Shown: in pieces, positions 1 through 8,344 of the stretch | Layout: the number at the start of each line of letters is the position of its first letter | Numbering within the stretch: the stretch's first letter is position 1 | Source of the DNA: Burkholderia ubonensis | Lineage (GTDB): Bacteria > Pseudomonadota > Gammaproteobacteria > Burkholderiales > Burkholderiaceae | Reading direction: 5' to 3' | Assembly (NCBI RefSeq): GCF_902833085.1 | Contig: NZ_CADFEB010000003.1 | Span: 779,312-843,311, forward strand | Length of the DNA stretch: 64,000 nucleotides | Program-made: the position numbers and the translations under genes | The notes under the pieces: generated by a model | Seen by the model: the letters and a program-made list of their open reading frames with translations, nothing else | Told to the model about the DNA's origin: nothing | Database searches by the model: none

Positions 1-469
1 ACGAGCACGCGGTCGACAGCACCGCGAGCGGGCCGCGCCAGCGGCCGTCGCGGCCCGGCAGCAGCGCGCTCGGGTCGAGATCCGCCGCGCCGGCCGCGCC
101 GCTGCCGGGCGCGTCGACGAGCACGTTCTCCGCGACCTCGACGCCGGCCGTCGTCGTGCCGAGCATGCAGCCGATCCGCAGGCCGCCTGCGCCAGCGCCG
201 GCGAGCCGCGCGTCGGCCAGCGCTTGCCCGATCGCGTGGCGCGCGAGCGCGGCCGCGCGGTTCTCGATGCCGGTCGCGCCTGGCTCGAGCGTGCGCCAGA
301 CCGCCTCCGGCACCGCGATCACGTTGTCGGCCGGATAGCCGGCCAGCGGCCGCTTCGGCCACGGCCCGTTCAGCACCGCACGGGTCTCCAGCGCGCGCCA
401 CAGCGCGTCCGGCGTCGCGCCGGCCGGCGACAGCACGCCGAAGCCGGTGATGGCGATCGGCGTGCTCAT
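1..469 (-). CDS. Beta-ketoacyl synthase (partial, 5' end present)
   Basis: The first 156 residues of a ketosynthase that continues beyond the left edge. The N-terminus MSTPIAITGFGVLSPAG is typical of FabF/KAS-II-like enzymes, and the last visible residues, LSTACS, are the start of the active-site signature, placing the nucleophilic Cys at about residue 155. It would condense acyl units carried on an ACP. The ATG overlaps the stop of the upstream ACP gene (ATGA, 466-469), so the two are translationally coupled. Two ACPs and an acyl-AMP ligase in the same operon indicate specialised acyl-chain or polyketide assembly, not housekeeping lipid synthesis. The His residues of the catalytic triad lie outside the window. 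Confidence 0.9.
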   Translation of the reverse strand, partial: MSTPIAITGFGVLSPAGATPDALWRALETRAVLNGPWPKRPLAGYPADNVIAVPEAVWRTLEPGATGIENRAAALARHAIGQALADARLAGAGAGGLRIGCMLGTTTAGVEVAENVLVDAPGSGAAGAADLDPSALLPGRDGRWRGPLAVLSTACS

Positions 470-765
470 CGCGCGTCCTTTCCCGCGTCGCGGGCGGCCA
501 GGATGCCGTCCGCGAGCGAGCCGAGCGTCAGCCTGACCAGAAGCTCGGGCGGGAACTCGATCGCATGGCGTGCCTGGCAGCTCACGATCAGGTCGATCAG
601 CTCGACCGACGTAAGGCCCGCGTCGGCGAGCGGAAAGTCGGCATCGAGCGTGTCCGGTGCGACGTGCAGCGTCGCCGCGACCGTCGCGCGCAGTTCGTCG
701 ATCAGTTGCGCGCGCAACTTCTCTGGCGCGCCGACGGGTTTGAGGATCAACGGTTGGTCGTTCAC
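466..765 (-). CDS. Acyl carrier protein (first of two in the cluster)
   Basis: A 99-residue ACP-fold protein. The phosphopantetheine attachment site is Ser53 in the context AGLTSVELIDLI, at the start of helix II; the preceding residues PLADAGL match the usual ACP loop. It carries acyl intermediates for the adjoining ketosynthase, with which it shares an ATGA overlap. The start is GTG at 763-765, with an AAGGA ribosome-binding sequence upstream. The spacer from the transporter gene upstream is 36 bases. The partner ligase and the chain length are not predictable from sequence. Confidence 0.9.
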   Translation of the reverse strand: MNDQPLILKPVGAPEKLRAQLIDELRATVAATLHVAPDTLDADFPLADAGLTSVELIDLIVSCQARHAIEFPPELLVRLTLGSLADGILAARDAGKDAR

Positions 766-801
766 GAATCGGTCCTTGTGGTTAGTCCGCGTGCGGGAAA
801 A

Positions 802-2262
802 TCAGGCCGGCTGCGCTGCCGCGGCCGGCGCGCGCACGGTGGCGAGCCGCAGCGAGCACGCGATCGCGACGAGCGCGAGCGCGCCGATCGCGAACGTCAC
901 GTCGGCGATCGCGCGCGCGGACGCCACGTGCGCGCCGGGCGCCGCGACCGCGAGATAGATCGCGCCGAGCGCGGCGACCCCGATCACGATCGACAGCTGC
1001 ACCGACGTCGTGACGAGCCCGCTCAGCGCGGGCGCGTGCTGCGGCGCGGTGCGCTGCGTCATCTGGTTGACGGTGGTGCCGAACGTAAGGCCGTGGCTCG
1101 CGCCCGCGCAGAACAGCAGCGGCACCATCACCGCGGCGACCCAGCCGGCGTGGCGCGCGGTCATGCCGAACGCGAGGTTCGCGGCCGCCATCGCGATCAA
1201 CGCAACTGCCGGCGTGAAGCGCAGCAGGCGCGCGGGCAGCTTCGACCAGCTCACGTTCGAGATGCCGAAGCCGAATGCGTACGCGGCGAACACGAAGCCC
1301 GAGATCATCGGCGAGAAGCCGAGGCCGGTCTGCAGGTAGAGCGCGCACGCGAACAGCCAGCCGCCGTAGCCAATGAAGCCGATCGACACGACCGCGAGCC
1401 CGGGCCGGATGCCGGTGGCGAGCACCGCGTCGAGATTGAGCAGCGGGCTGCCGCCGCGCTGCGCGAGCGTGCGCTCGAAACGCAGGAACGTCGCGACGCC
1501 GATGACGCCCGCCGCGAGCGACGCCCATACCCATGCGGGCCAGCCGACGTCGTGGCCGAACGTGAGCGGCACGACGATCAGCAGCATCGCGCCCGTCAGC
1601 AGCGCGACGCCGACGAGGTCGAGCTTGCGCCGCTCGGGCCCGGCGAGCGCCGGCAGCACCGAGCGCGCGCTCGCGAGCAGCACGATGCCGATCGGCACGT
1701 TGATCAGGAACGCGGGCCGCCACGACAGCCCCGCGAAATCGGCGGTGATGATCACGCCGCCGAGCGCCTGGCCGGCGGTCGAGCCGAGGCCGAGAATCAT
1801 CGAGTAATAGCCGATCGCGCGGGCCCGCGCGGGCCCCTCGAAGCTGCGCTGGATCAGCGACATCACCTGCGGCACCAGCATCGCCGCGCCGACGCCCTGC
1901 GCGATGCGCCCGACGATCAGCAGCCACGTGCCCGGCGCGACGCCGCATGCGAGCGACGACACCGTGAAGATCGCGAGCCCGGTCACGAACAGCCGGCGGT
2001 AGCCGTAATCGTCGCCGAGCCCTGCGCCCGTGATCAGGAACACCGCATACGCGAGGATGTAGCCCGCGACGACGAGCTGCAGCAGCGCGCCCGAGATGCC
2101 CAGGTCCGCGCGCAGCGCGGGTGCGGCGACGTTCACGATCGACGTGTCCATCGCGGCCATCCCCTGCCCGATCAGCAGCAGCGGCAGCATCCGGCGGTGC
2201 GGCGCCGCGCGTTCAGGTGTTGCCGGCAAGACGCCGGCCCCGTTGATACCAGCATTCGACAT
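802..2262 (-). CDS. MFS drug exporter, DHA2 (EmrB/QacA-like) family
   Basis: A 486-residue inner-membrane protein with about 14 hydrophobic segments, the usual architecture of the 14-TMS DHA2 exporters. The early segment GMAAMDTSIVNVAAPALR matches the family signature around the first helix. ATG at 2262 was chosen over an earlier in-frame codon because it has an AAGGA site seven bases upstream and follows the ferredoxin stop by 16 bases. Inside a biosynthetic operon it probably exports the product or gives self-resistance. Proton-coupled export is the known family mechanism; the substrate is unknown. Confidence 0.9.
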   Translation of the reverse strand: MSNAGINGAGVLPATPERAAPHRRMLPLLLIGQGMAAMDTSIVNVAAPALRADLGISGALLQLVVAGYILAYAVFLITGAGLGDDYGYRRLFVTGLAIFTVSSLACGVAPGTWLLIVGRIAQGVGAAMLVPQVMSLIQRSFEGPARARAIGYYSMILGLGSTAGQALGGVIITADFAGLSWRPAFLINVPIGIVLLASARSVLPALAGPERRKLDLVGVALLTGAMLLIVVPLTFGHDVGWPAWVWASLAAGVIGVATFLRFERTLAQRGGSPLLNLDAVLATGIRPGLAVVSIGFIGYGGWLFACALYLQTGLGFSPMISGFVFAAYAFGFGISNVSWSKLPARLLRFTPAVALIAMAAANLAFGMTARHAGWVAAVMVPLLFCAGASHGLTFGTTVNQMTQRTAPQHAPALSGLVTTSVQLSIVIGVAALGAIYLAVAAPGAHVASARAIADVTFAIGALALVAIACSLRLATVRAPAAAAQPA

Positions 2263-2278
2263 GAAAAATCCTTGTTGC

Positions 2279-2614
2279 TTACGCGATCGCGTCGCGCTTG
2301 AGTTGTTGAAACTTGCCCTCGACATCCTTCCACTGCGCCGCGTCGGGCAGCGCCGGCTTGCGGATCGTGAGGGTCGGCCAGCTTTGCGCGAGCTCGCGGT
2401 TCAGGCTCGCGTAATGCACCTGGTCCGCATCGAGCGCGACGTCCTGGCGGATCGCGCCGACCGGGCATTCCGGCTCGCATACGCCGCAGTCGATGCATTC
2501 GTCCGGATCGATGACGAGAAAATTCTCGCCCTCGTGGAAACAGTCGACGGGGCACACCTCGACGCAATCGGTGTGCTTGCAGTTGATGCAGTTCTCGGTG
2601 ACGACGTAGGTCAT
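2279..2614 (-). CDS. 7Fe (3Fe-4S/4Fe-4S) ferredoxin, FdxA type
   Basis: A 111-residue ferredoxin with Cys at 9, 12, 17, 21, 25, 40, 43, 46 and 50. The pattern [17 protein letters not shown] followed by [11 protein letters not shown] is that of FdxA-type seven-iron ferredoxins, which are usually 107-112 residues. It transfers electrons in the cytoplasm. Its position between the C45 acyltransferase and the exporter suggests it feeds a redox enzyme in this pathway. No obvious oxygenase or desaturase is visible, so the partner is either the unrecognised 623-aa protein or a gene beyond the left edge. ATG overlaps the upstream stop (2611-2614). A GGAGA site precedes it. Confidence 0.92.
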   Translation of the reverse strand: MTYVVTENCINCKHTDCVEVCPVDCFHEGENFLVIDPDECIDCGVCEPECPVGAIRQDVALDADQVHYASLNRELAQSWPTLTIRKPALPDAAQWKDVEGKFQQLKRDAIA

Positions 2615-3753
2615 TGCGGTTCTCCGGTGGGGACGGGATTCGGTAGTCGGTTCGAGTCATCCGTGCGGCGGCGCCCCGGCCGGCCGCGCACATGCAGCGC
2701 GCGCCGCGCGGGAAACATCGCGACGGACGCGACCGTGCACTCGCGCCGCACGTCGCCCGTCGGCGCGACCTCGATCGGCGGCTCGCCGAGCAGCGCGAGG
2801 CAGGCCGCCGCGTCCGCGTCGTCCGGCAGGCGCGCGAGCCCGGCGCGGCAGGCGTCCAGCCGGCGCAGCGACGACGTGCGCGCGAACGGGTTCAGCGCGT
2901 CGCCGGCCGCGAAGGCCGGATGCAGGAAGTGATTCGTATGCGCATGCTCGACGCCTTCGATCACGACGAGGTCGTCGGGCAGGGTCTCGACCGTCACGAC
3001 GCGCCGCGCGTCGGCGATCGTCAGCGCGCGCGAGCTCGCGCGCGGCAGCCGGCGCAGCGTGTCCACGCATTCGTCGACGCTCGCGCAGGTGTCGAGCAGA
3101 TGGCGGATCGCCAGGTAGCCGGGAATGCCGGGCCGCCATTCGCCGCCGAGCACGAGGTTCAGGCCGATCGCGACGCCGTGGCCGTTGATCCCCAGGTAGC
3201 CGAGCAGCCCGGTGAAGCTGACGAGCGCGACGGGCGCGCCGCCCGCGTCGGGCGCGATCTCCAGCACGCTCAGCTCGCCCGCCATGTCGCCGTTCAGGTC
3301 GATGGTCTGCGCGACCACCGCCTGCCCGTTCGCATGCCGCGCGAAGGTCGTGCAGTCGCCGCGCGCGGGCATCCGCCGGAAGCCCGTCAACTCGCGGCGC
3401 AGCTGCAGCAGGTACGCATCCTCGAGCGTGATGCCCGCGCCTTCCGCGAGCCCGTGCACCTCTTCCGCGAGATCGGGCAGCGCGCGCTCGATCACGCGCG
3501 CATGGCTCGCGACGAGCGGCGCCAGCTCGCGCAGCCGTGCGTGAGTGACGAGCGGCGCGAGCCGCGCGATGCGATCGGTCAGGAACCGGCCGATCGCGTC
3601 GCGCAGCACCGCGCCGTGCCGGCGGCCGATCTCGCGGCGGCTGCCCGCGAGCCGCACGCGGCGCGCCGGCTCGACGTCGGCGTCGATCGCGAACGGCGCG
3701 TCGTCGTGCGGCGCGCGCACCGCCGGCTCAACGAAAGCGGGTTGCACGGACAT
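2611..3753 (-). CDS. C45 family autoproteolytic acyltransferase/hydrolase
   Basis: 380 residues, resembling the acyl-CoA:6-aminopenicillanate acyltransferase (C45, Ntn-hydrolase) family. The key motif is RGDCTTF, with Cys134 as the expected autoproteolytic cleavage point and N-terminal nucleophile of the beta chain, followed by a QTIDLNGD stretch like the family's Q-N-W-D region. The N-terminal 130 residues fit the alpha-chain propeptide. Known members transfer or cleave acyl-amide bonds, so a plausible role here is releasing an acyl chain from an ACP onto an amine, or deacylating the product. It overlaps the GNAT gene by 26 bases and the ferredoxin by 4. Confidence 0.82.
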   Translation of the reverse strand: MSVQPAFVEPAVRAPHDDAPFAIDADVEPARRVRLAGSRREIGRRHGAVLRDAIGRFLTDRIARLAPLVTHARLRELAPLVASHARVIERALPDLAEEVHGLAEGAGITLEDAYLLQLRRELTGFRRMPARGDCTTFARHANGQAVVAQTIDLNGDMAGELSVLEIAPDAGGAPVALVSFTGLLGYLGINGHGVAIGLNLVLGGEWRPGIPGYLAIRHLLDTCASVDECVDTLRRLPRASSRALTIADARRVVTVETLPDDLVVIEGVEHAHTNHFLHPAFAAGDALNPFARTSSLRRLDACRAGLARLPDDADAAACLALLGEPPIEVAPTGDVRRECTVASVAMFPARRALHVRGRPGRRRTDDSNRLPNPVPTGEPQ

Positions 3754-4315
3754 CGGGCCACTCCGCCTTGAGGATGCTGTAGTAGATCGCGTCGCGACGG
3801 CGGCCGCCCGGCATGAAGTTGAAGCTGCGCATCACGCCTTCCTCGGTCGCGCCGATCGCCTTCAGCCCCGCGCGCGCCCTCGCGTTCAGCACGTCGGTCT
3901 TGAACTCGACGCGCTCGCAGCCCAGCTCGCCGAATGCGTAGTCGAGCAGCAGCCCTTTCGTCGCGCGGTTCACGCGGGTGCCGCGATACGGCGCGCCGAG
4001 CCACGACCAGCCGATCTCGATGCGGCGGTCGGCCGGCGCGAGGTTGCCGAACGCGGTCGTGCCCGCGAAGCGGCCGCTCGCCTTGTCGATGATCGCGAAC
4101 ACGATCCGCGTGCCCGCGAGCGAATCGGCGATCGCGCGCTCGAGGAACGCGACGAGGCTCGGCTCGTCCTGCACGACCGACACCATGTAGGTCCAGCTGT
4201 CCGGGTCGCAGGCGATCCGCGCGAAGCCGGCCTTGTCGTCGACGCCGATGCGGCGCAGCTTCACGACGTCGTTCTCGAGCGTCGCGTTCAGGAGGTTCGG
4301 AATGTTCCAGCTCAT
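3728..4315 (-). CDS. GNAT acyltransferase, RimJ/RimL-like
   Basis: 195 residues with the GNAT fold. The segment IEIGWSWLGAPYRGTRVNRATKGLLLDYAF corresponds to the RimJ/RimL-type beta4-alpha3 acyl-CoA binding region (about residues 95-124), followed by ERVEFKTDVLNARARAGLKAIGA, the usual C-terminal helix of this subgroup. It probably acylates an amine or an amino-acyl intermediate. ATG at 4315 has AAGGA upstream. It lies 10 bases after the second ACP gene. A general housekeeping role is possible, but the tight operon position argues for a pathway enzyme. Confidence 0.85.
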   Translation of the reverse strand: MSWNIPNLLNATLENDVVKLRRIGVDDKAGFARIACDPDSWTYMVSVVQDEPSLVAFLERAIADSLAGTRIVFAIIDKASGRFAGTTAFGNLAPADRRIEIGWSWLGAPYRGTRVNRATKGLLLDYAFGELGCERVEFKTDVLNARARAGLKAIGATEEGVMRSFNFMPGGRRRDAIYYSILKAEWPDVRATRFR

Positions 4316-4325
4316 CAGTGGTCCT

Positions 4326-4583
4326 TTATGCGTGTACTTTGGCGGCCAGCAGGTTGACGATGTCGCGGCCGGTGCGCAGCTTCGCGAGATCGTCCTCGCC
4401 GAATTCCGTGAGCGGCACGCGCGCGGTTTCGCACACGCCGCTCAGCAGCACGATCAGTTCGAGCGACGCGAGGCCGAAGTCGAACGTCAGGTCGTCGTCG
4501 AGCGGCAGCGTCGCCGCGTCGGACGCGGGCCGCCCCGCTACTTCGCACAGGTGGCGCCGCACGATGGATTCGATGTCGGTCAC
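4326..4583 (-). CDS. Acyl carrier protein (second of two), coupled to the AMP ligase
   Basis: An 85-residue ACP. The expected phosphopantetheine site is Ser40 in FGLASLELIVLL, preceded by the acidic stretch typical of loop I. It starts with GTG at 4581-4583, and this codon overlaps the TGA of the acyl-AMP ligase (GTGA, 4580-4583), so ligase and ACP are translationally coupled. That is strong context for the ligase loading this ACP, as with known acyl-AMP ligase/ACP pairs. The sequence diverges from the other ACP of the operon, so the two probably serve different steps. Confidence 0.88.
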   Translation of the reverse strand: MTDIESIVRRHLCEVAGRPASDAATLPLDDDLTFDFGLASLELIVLLSGVCETARVPLTEFGEDDLAKLRTGRDIVNLLAAKVHA

Positions 4584-6145
4584 GCTTGCCCTCCATAAAG
4601 TCGCTCGATTTCGTTCTTGAACGCGCTGAAGATTGCCTTGCGCTTCGGCTTGAACTGCGACGTGACGAAGCGCGTGTCGCCGCCGAACGGCCGCGGCGCG
4701 ACGAACGCCTTCACGATCCGCTCGTGCGGCGCGAGCGTCGCGTTGAGATCCGCGAGATGCGCGTGGATCGCCGCGTGGTCGGCACGCGCGTGCTGCGGCG
4801 AGATCACCGCGACGAGGAACGGCCGGCCCGCGCCGTACAGCACGCATTCCTCGATGCCGACGTGCGCCTTGACCTGCTCCTCCAGCTTGCGGGTATGCAC
4901 GTTCTTGCCGTTCGCGAGCACGATCAGGTCGTCCGCGCGGCCGAGGATGTACAGGTAGCCGTCGTCGTCGAAGCGCGCGAGATCGCCGGTGCGCACCTCG
5001 CCCGTCGGCAGGAAGATCCGTTCGCTCGCGCCGGGCTCGCTGTACAGGTATTGCGTGTTGACCGGCTCGTCCGCGCCGACGATCAGCACGCCGTCGTCGT
5101 CGATCCGCGCGCGCTTGCCCGGGATCAGCCGGCCGACGCTGCCCGTGCGCGCCGCGCCCGGATGGTTCTTGGTCACGATGCAGGTCTCGTTCATCCCGTA
5201 GCCTTCGAAGATCGGCACGCCCGCTTCGTCGAAGAAGCGCAGCGTCTGCGGGTTCGCCGGCGCGGAGCCCGTCCACAGGTAGCGGATGCGCGGGCCGAGC
5301 AGCGCGTCGATCCGCCGCCTGCGCGCGTCGAGGCCGTCGTCGTCCGGCGGCGTGGTCCGTTCGATGCGCTTCTTTATGCCGTCGTAGAAGCCCGGCACGC
5401 CCATCACGACCGTCGGCGGCTGCTCGCGCGTCGCCTCGAGCGCGAACTCGAACGGCGCGACGGTCGCGTCGTGCCCGTAGGTCAGCGCCGAATAGACCCA
5501 GTAGCGCTGCTGCAGCAGCGACAGCGGCAGGAACACCAGCACGTCGTCGCCGTCGCCGTGCGCGTAGAGCTGCTGGACCGCCGCGAGCGACGCGTCGATG
5601 CTGCCCGCGCGCGCCGCGAGCCCCTTCGGCTCGCCGGAGCTGCCGGACGTGAACTTGATCGTCGTGACGTCGTCGCGCGCATACGTCGCGGATTCGAACG
5701 GCGGCGCGACCGGATCGACGTCGCGCCCGTTACGTCCATCGCGGCAGGCGCGCACCTGCGCATCGACGAGCGCGCGCAGGTCGCGCGCCGGATCGAACGA
5801 CGTGGCGCCGTCCGCATAGACGGCGTCGAGCGCGTACTGGTCGACGAGCGCCTGATCGGGCCGGAACTTGCCGAACTCGAAGCCGGCCGTCACGATCCCC
5901 GCCTTCAGCGCGGCGAGATCGAGCAGCACCCACGCGAGCCCGTTGCGCGCGACGATCCCGATGCGCGCGCCGGGCGCGAGGCCCCCCGCGCGCAACGCGT
6001 GCGCGAGCCGCGCCGCCTGCGCGTCGAGCTGCGCGTGCGTGAGCACGATTCGCCCGCCCTGCTGGAAGAACGTGACGCGATGCGTCGCGCGCTTGCCGCC
6101 GTTCGCGGCGACGGTATTGACGACGCTTGCCCTGGACGCCGTCAC
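4580..6145 (-). CDS. Acyl-AMP ligase (ANL adenylation enzyme)
   Basis: 521 residues of the acyl/aryl adenylating superfamily. The P-loop-like motif FTSGSSGEPKG is at 165-175, the aromatic-G-x-N-E motif is GYGMNE, and the hinge region contains TGDLARFDDDGY and GRADDLIV followed by NGKNVHTRKLE. The C-terminal Lys-rich end is KPKRKAIF. It activates a carboxylic acid with ATP and most likely passes it to the ACP encoded next. The GTG start (6143-6145) overlaps the stop of the preceding gene (GTGA). It may be a fatty acyl-AMP ligase or a ligase for another acid; sequence alone does not settle the substrate. Confidence 0.9.
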   Translation of the reverse strand: MTASRASVVNTVAANGGKRATHRVTFFQQGGRIVLTHAQLDAQAARLAHALRAGGLAPGARIGIVARNGLAWVLLDLAALKAGIVTAGFEFGKFRPDQALVDQYALDAVYADGATSFDPARDLRALVDAQVRACRDGRNGRDVDPVAPPFESATYARDDVTTIKFTSGSSGEPKGLAARAGSIDASLAAVQQLYAHGDGDDVLVFLPLSLLQQRYWVYSALTYGHDATVAPFEFALEATREQPPTVVMGVPGFYDGIKKRIERTTPPDDDGLDARRRRIDALLGPRIRYLWTGSAPANPQTLRFFDEAGVPIFEGYGMNETCIVTKNHPGAARTGSVGRLIPGKRARIDDDGVLIVGADEPVNTQYLYSEPGASERIFLPTGEVRTGDLARFDDDGYLYILGRADDLIVLANGKNVHTRKLEEQVKAHVGIEECVLYGAGRPFLVAVISPQHARADHAAIHAHLADLNATLAPHERIVKAFVAPRPFGGDTRFVTSQFKPKRKAIFSAFKNEIERLYGGQA

Positions 6146-8013
6146 AGTGCGCCCTCCGTGGCCGTCGCGCGCAGCGCATCGGCCGCGTTCGGCAGCACGT
6201 CGCCCGCGAGGTCGAGATAGGTGCCCGCGTCGAATCCGTCGACCGTGAGCCGGCGCGCATCCGGCGTCATCAGGTAGTTGACCAGCGCGGTGTACAGCGC
6301 TTCGAGCCACAGCGTGCGGCGGCGCACGCGCAGCATGTCCTCGGTCGAGTATTCGTCGCCTTCCGCGCGCACGACGCGCACGTCGTAGAAGCCGCGATAG
6401 CGCCGGCCCGCGATGTTCAGCGGCGGGCGCGACATGTCCGGGCCCGGCACGCGGATCGAGAACTTGACGCGCGCGCGGTTGTGCGCGGCGCGGTGCATGT
6501 CCGAATGCGACGAGATGTCGGGCACGAGCGGCGGGTAGTACCAGTGGCGCGATGCGCGGATCAGCGGCCGGTCGAAGTTGCCCGGGATGAAGTGCCAGCG
6601 GTTGAACTGCATGCGCTTTTGCACCGAGGTCGCGATCATCGTGCTCTCCGGCTCGCCGAAGCGCGCGATCGTCCGGTGCGACACGTAGGCGGTGAAGAAG
6701 CTTGCCGGCGTGAGCGCGTGGATCGTGTCGAGCAGCGTCGTCTCGTCGTACGCGACGAGCTGGCCGATGTCGCGCAGCGAGCTCGACATTCCGTAGTCCG
6801 AGCCGGTCGCGAGCACCGCCGATGCGACGGTCTTCTCGATCAGGTATTCGATCCAGCTCGTGACGGCCGTGCTGCCCGCGTCGCAGCGCACGCCCGCGAC
6901 GTCGCGCGCGATCGCGGCGTTCGCGAGCAGCGCCAACGCGACGTATTCGGGCGGCGAGAATTCGCCGCGCGGCGACACGAACTGGCGGAAGTCGTCGCCG
7001 AACTCGCGATACCACTGGTCGTGCGCCTCGGTCGACGCGCTCGAACGCAGGATCCGTTCGGTCTTCTGGAAATTGAGCCCGTAGATCCACCGGTAGCGCA
7101 GCCACGGCTTGCCGATCGCGCACAGCGTCTGCTCGCGGATCTTCCGCGCGCGCTCGAACAGGTCGAGCGCTTGCGGCACCGCGACCTCGCACCCGGCGTC
7201 CGTATAGGCGGCCGCGAGCCGGTCGAGCCGGCCGACGAGGTCCTGCGCGCACAGCAGCGCGCCGTTGAATTCCTCGAAGCGCACCGAGCGGCCCGACAGG
7301 AACAGCGCGTGCAGCGCCGCGACGATCAGCACGTCGTCGTCGCTCCAGGCCGGGTACGGCCGGTCGCGCAACCCGGGCAGATGGCCCTTGCCGCCCTTGC
7401 TGTCGATCAGGTTCGTGTAGCGGTCGATCAGCGCGAAGAAGCGGTCGCCGACGTAGAAGCACACCGATTCGACGTGCTCGACGTGATCGATGACTTCCTC
7501 CAGCACGCGCGGCAGCTGACCTTCCGCATGCACGCGATCCATCGCGGCGCGCACCTCGGCGAAGCTGCGGCGCTCGATCGCGCGCCACGCGGCGACGCCC
7601 GCGTCGATCTCGGCGAGCACGTCGGCGCCGACGGTCACGGTGCCGAGATCGACCCAGCTGTCGTGCGCGTCGTAGGCGACCTTCGGCGCCGCTGCCGGAC
7701 GGATGTGCAGGCGCCCGAGCGAATTCACGTAGAGCGCGAGCGTCGCGGCGCTGCAGGCGGCAGCCGGCGTATCCGCGTCGATGAGCAGTTCGCGACGGCG
7801 CTGCAGCACGTCGAGCGCGGCGCGTTCGTAGGCGCCGAGTGCAAGGCGCGCCTGCTCGACCGGATAGATGCCGCCGTGCGTGAGCGCGTGCCGCGCGACG
7901 TCGCCGGCCGGGCGGCCCGCATGCGAGCCGCCGCGCAGGTACTCGGTCATGTCGAACCCGTACAGGCTGTGCGACTCGCGGTCCTGCGTCGGCATGTGTG
8001 CTCTGGGGTCCAT
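6142..8013 (-). CDS. Unrecognised 623-residue protein, first gene of the biosynthetic operon
   Basis: I do not recognise this family. The 623-residue product has no signal peptide, no clear membrane segments and no Rossmann or P-loop motif. It looks largely helical and rich in aromatic residues. Clusters of possible metal ligands stand out: EEVIDHVEHVES at 172-183 and SHSDMHRAAH at 502-511, which could suggest a metal- or oxygen-using enzyme served by the operon's ferredoxin, but this is only inference. ATG at 8013 has an AGAGAGG ribosome-binding site and is the first start after the 330-base promoter region. Its stop overlaps the acyl-AMP ligase start, so it is made in step with the ligase. 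Confidence 0.85.
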   Translation of the reverse strand: MDPRAHMPTQDRESHSLYGFDMTEYLRGGSHAGRPAGDVARHALTHGGIYPVEQARLALGAYERAALDVLQRRRELLIDADTPAAACSAATLALYVNSLGRLHIRPAAAPKVAYDAHDSWVDLGTVTVGADVLAEIDAGVAAWRAIERRSFAEVRAAMDRVHAEGQLPRVLEEVIDHVEHVESVCFYVGDRFFALIDRYTNLIDSKGGKGHLPGLRDRPYPAWSDDDVLIVAALHALFLSGRSVRFEEFNGALLCAQDLVGRLDRLAAAYTDAGCEVAVPQALDLFERARKIREQTLCAIGKPWLRYRWIYGLNFQKTERILRSSASTEAHDQWYREFGDDFRQFVSPRGEFSPPEYVALALLANAAIARDVAGVRCDAGSTAVTSWIEYLIEKTVASAVLATGSDYGMSSSLRDIGQLVAYDETTLLDTIHALTPASFFTAYVSHRTIARFGEPESTMIATSVQKRMQFNRWHFIPGNFDRPLIRASRHWYYPPLVPDISSHSDMHRAAHNRARVKFSIRVPGPDMSRPPLNIAGRRYRGFYDVRVVRAEGDEYSTEDMLRVRRRTLWLEALYTALVNYLMTPDARRLTVDGFDAGTYLDLAGDVLPNAADALRATATEGAL

Positions 8014-8344
8014 CGTCAACCTCTCTTCAGGCAAGGAAACTCGATCAAATGACGCGCTCGCCGGATCAGCCGGACAGCACGCCTGCCGGGGGTGTCGTTT
8101 CGACGGGATGAAGCGAGGCGAACGACCGATTCGTGCGGACCTTGCGGCAATCGCACCGGACCATTCGCTGGAGTGAGATTTCAGCGCGCGACGTGCGGCG
8201 CGACAACTACCAGAGTTAGGAGCTACAACTGTTTGCGCATCGCATGCGACGCTCGTCAAGCGCGCATGCGATGCGGCGGCGCGTGCACAGCGTCGCGGCA
8301 CGTGCGGCTTCGGCACGATCAGCGGGGAACGCGCGCGCGAAGAC
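8014..8344. other. Promoter region of the biosynthetic operon
   Basis: A 331-base non-coding stretch between the luxR-type gene and the first biosynthetic gene. Apart from the lux-box-like sequence near 8205 and the ribosome-binding site before 8013, I see no other convincing element. No long ORF here has a plausible protein sequence. Confidence 0.6.
8205..8224. promoter_or_regulatory. Candidate lux-box-like operator
   Basis: The 20 bases start with AACTACCAGA, a close match to the half-site of lux-type boxes (family form CTACCAG...CTGGTAG), followed by GTTAGGAGCT, a weaker second half (5 of 10 symmetric positions). It lies about 190 bases upstream of the operon start at 8013 and beside the luxR-type gene, which fits activation by that regulator. 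The symmetry is imperfect, so this is a candidate only. Confidence 0.35.

Noticed and set aside
565..2301. Long plus-strand frame of 578 residues over the exporter gene
   Set aside because: It is antisense to the MFS gene, Arg/Asp/Gln-rich low-complexity sequence typical of GC-rich shadow frames. The minus-strand frame has clear DHA2 family motifs.
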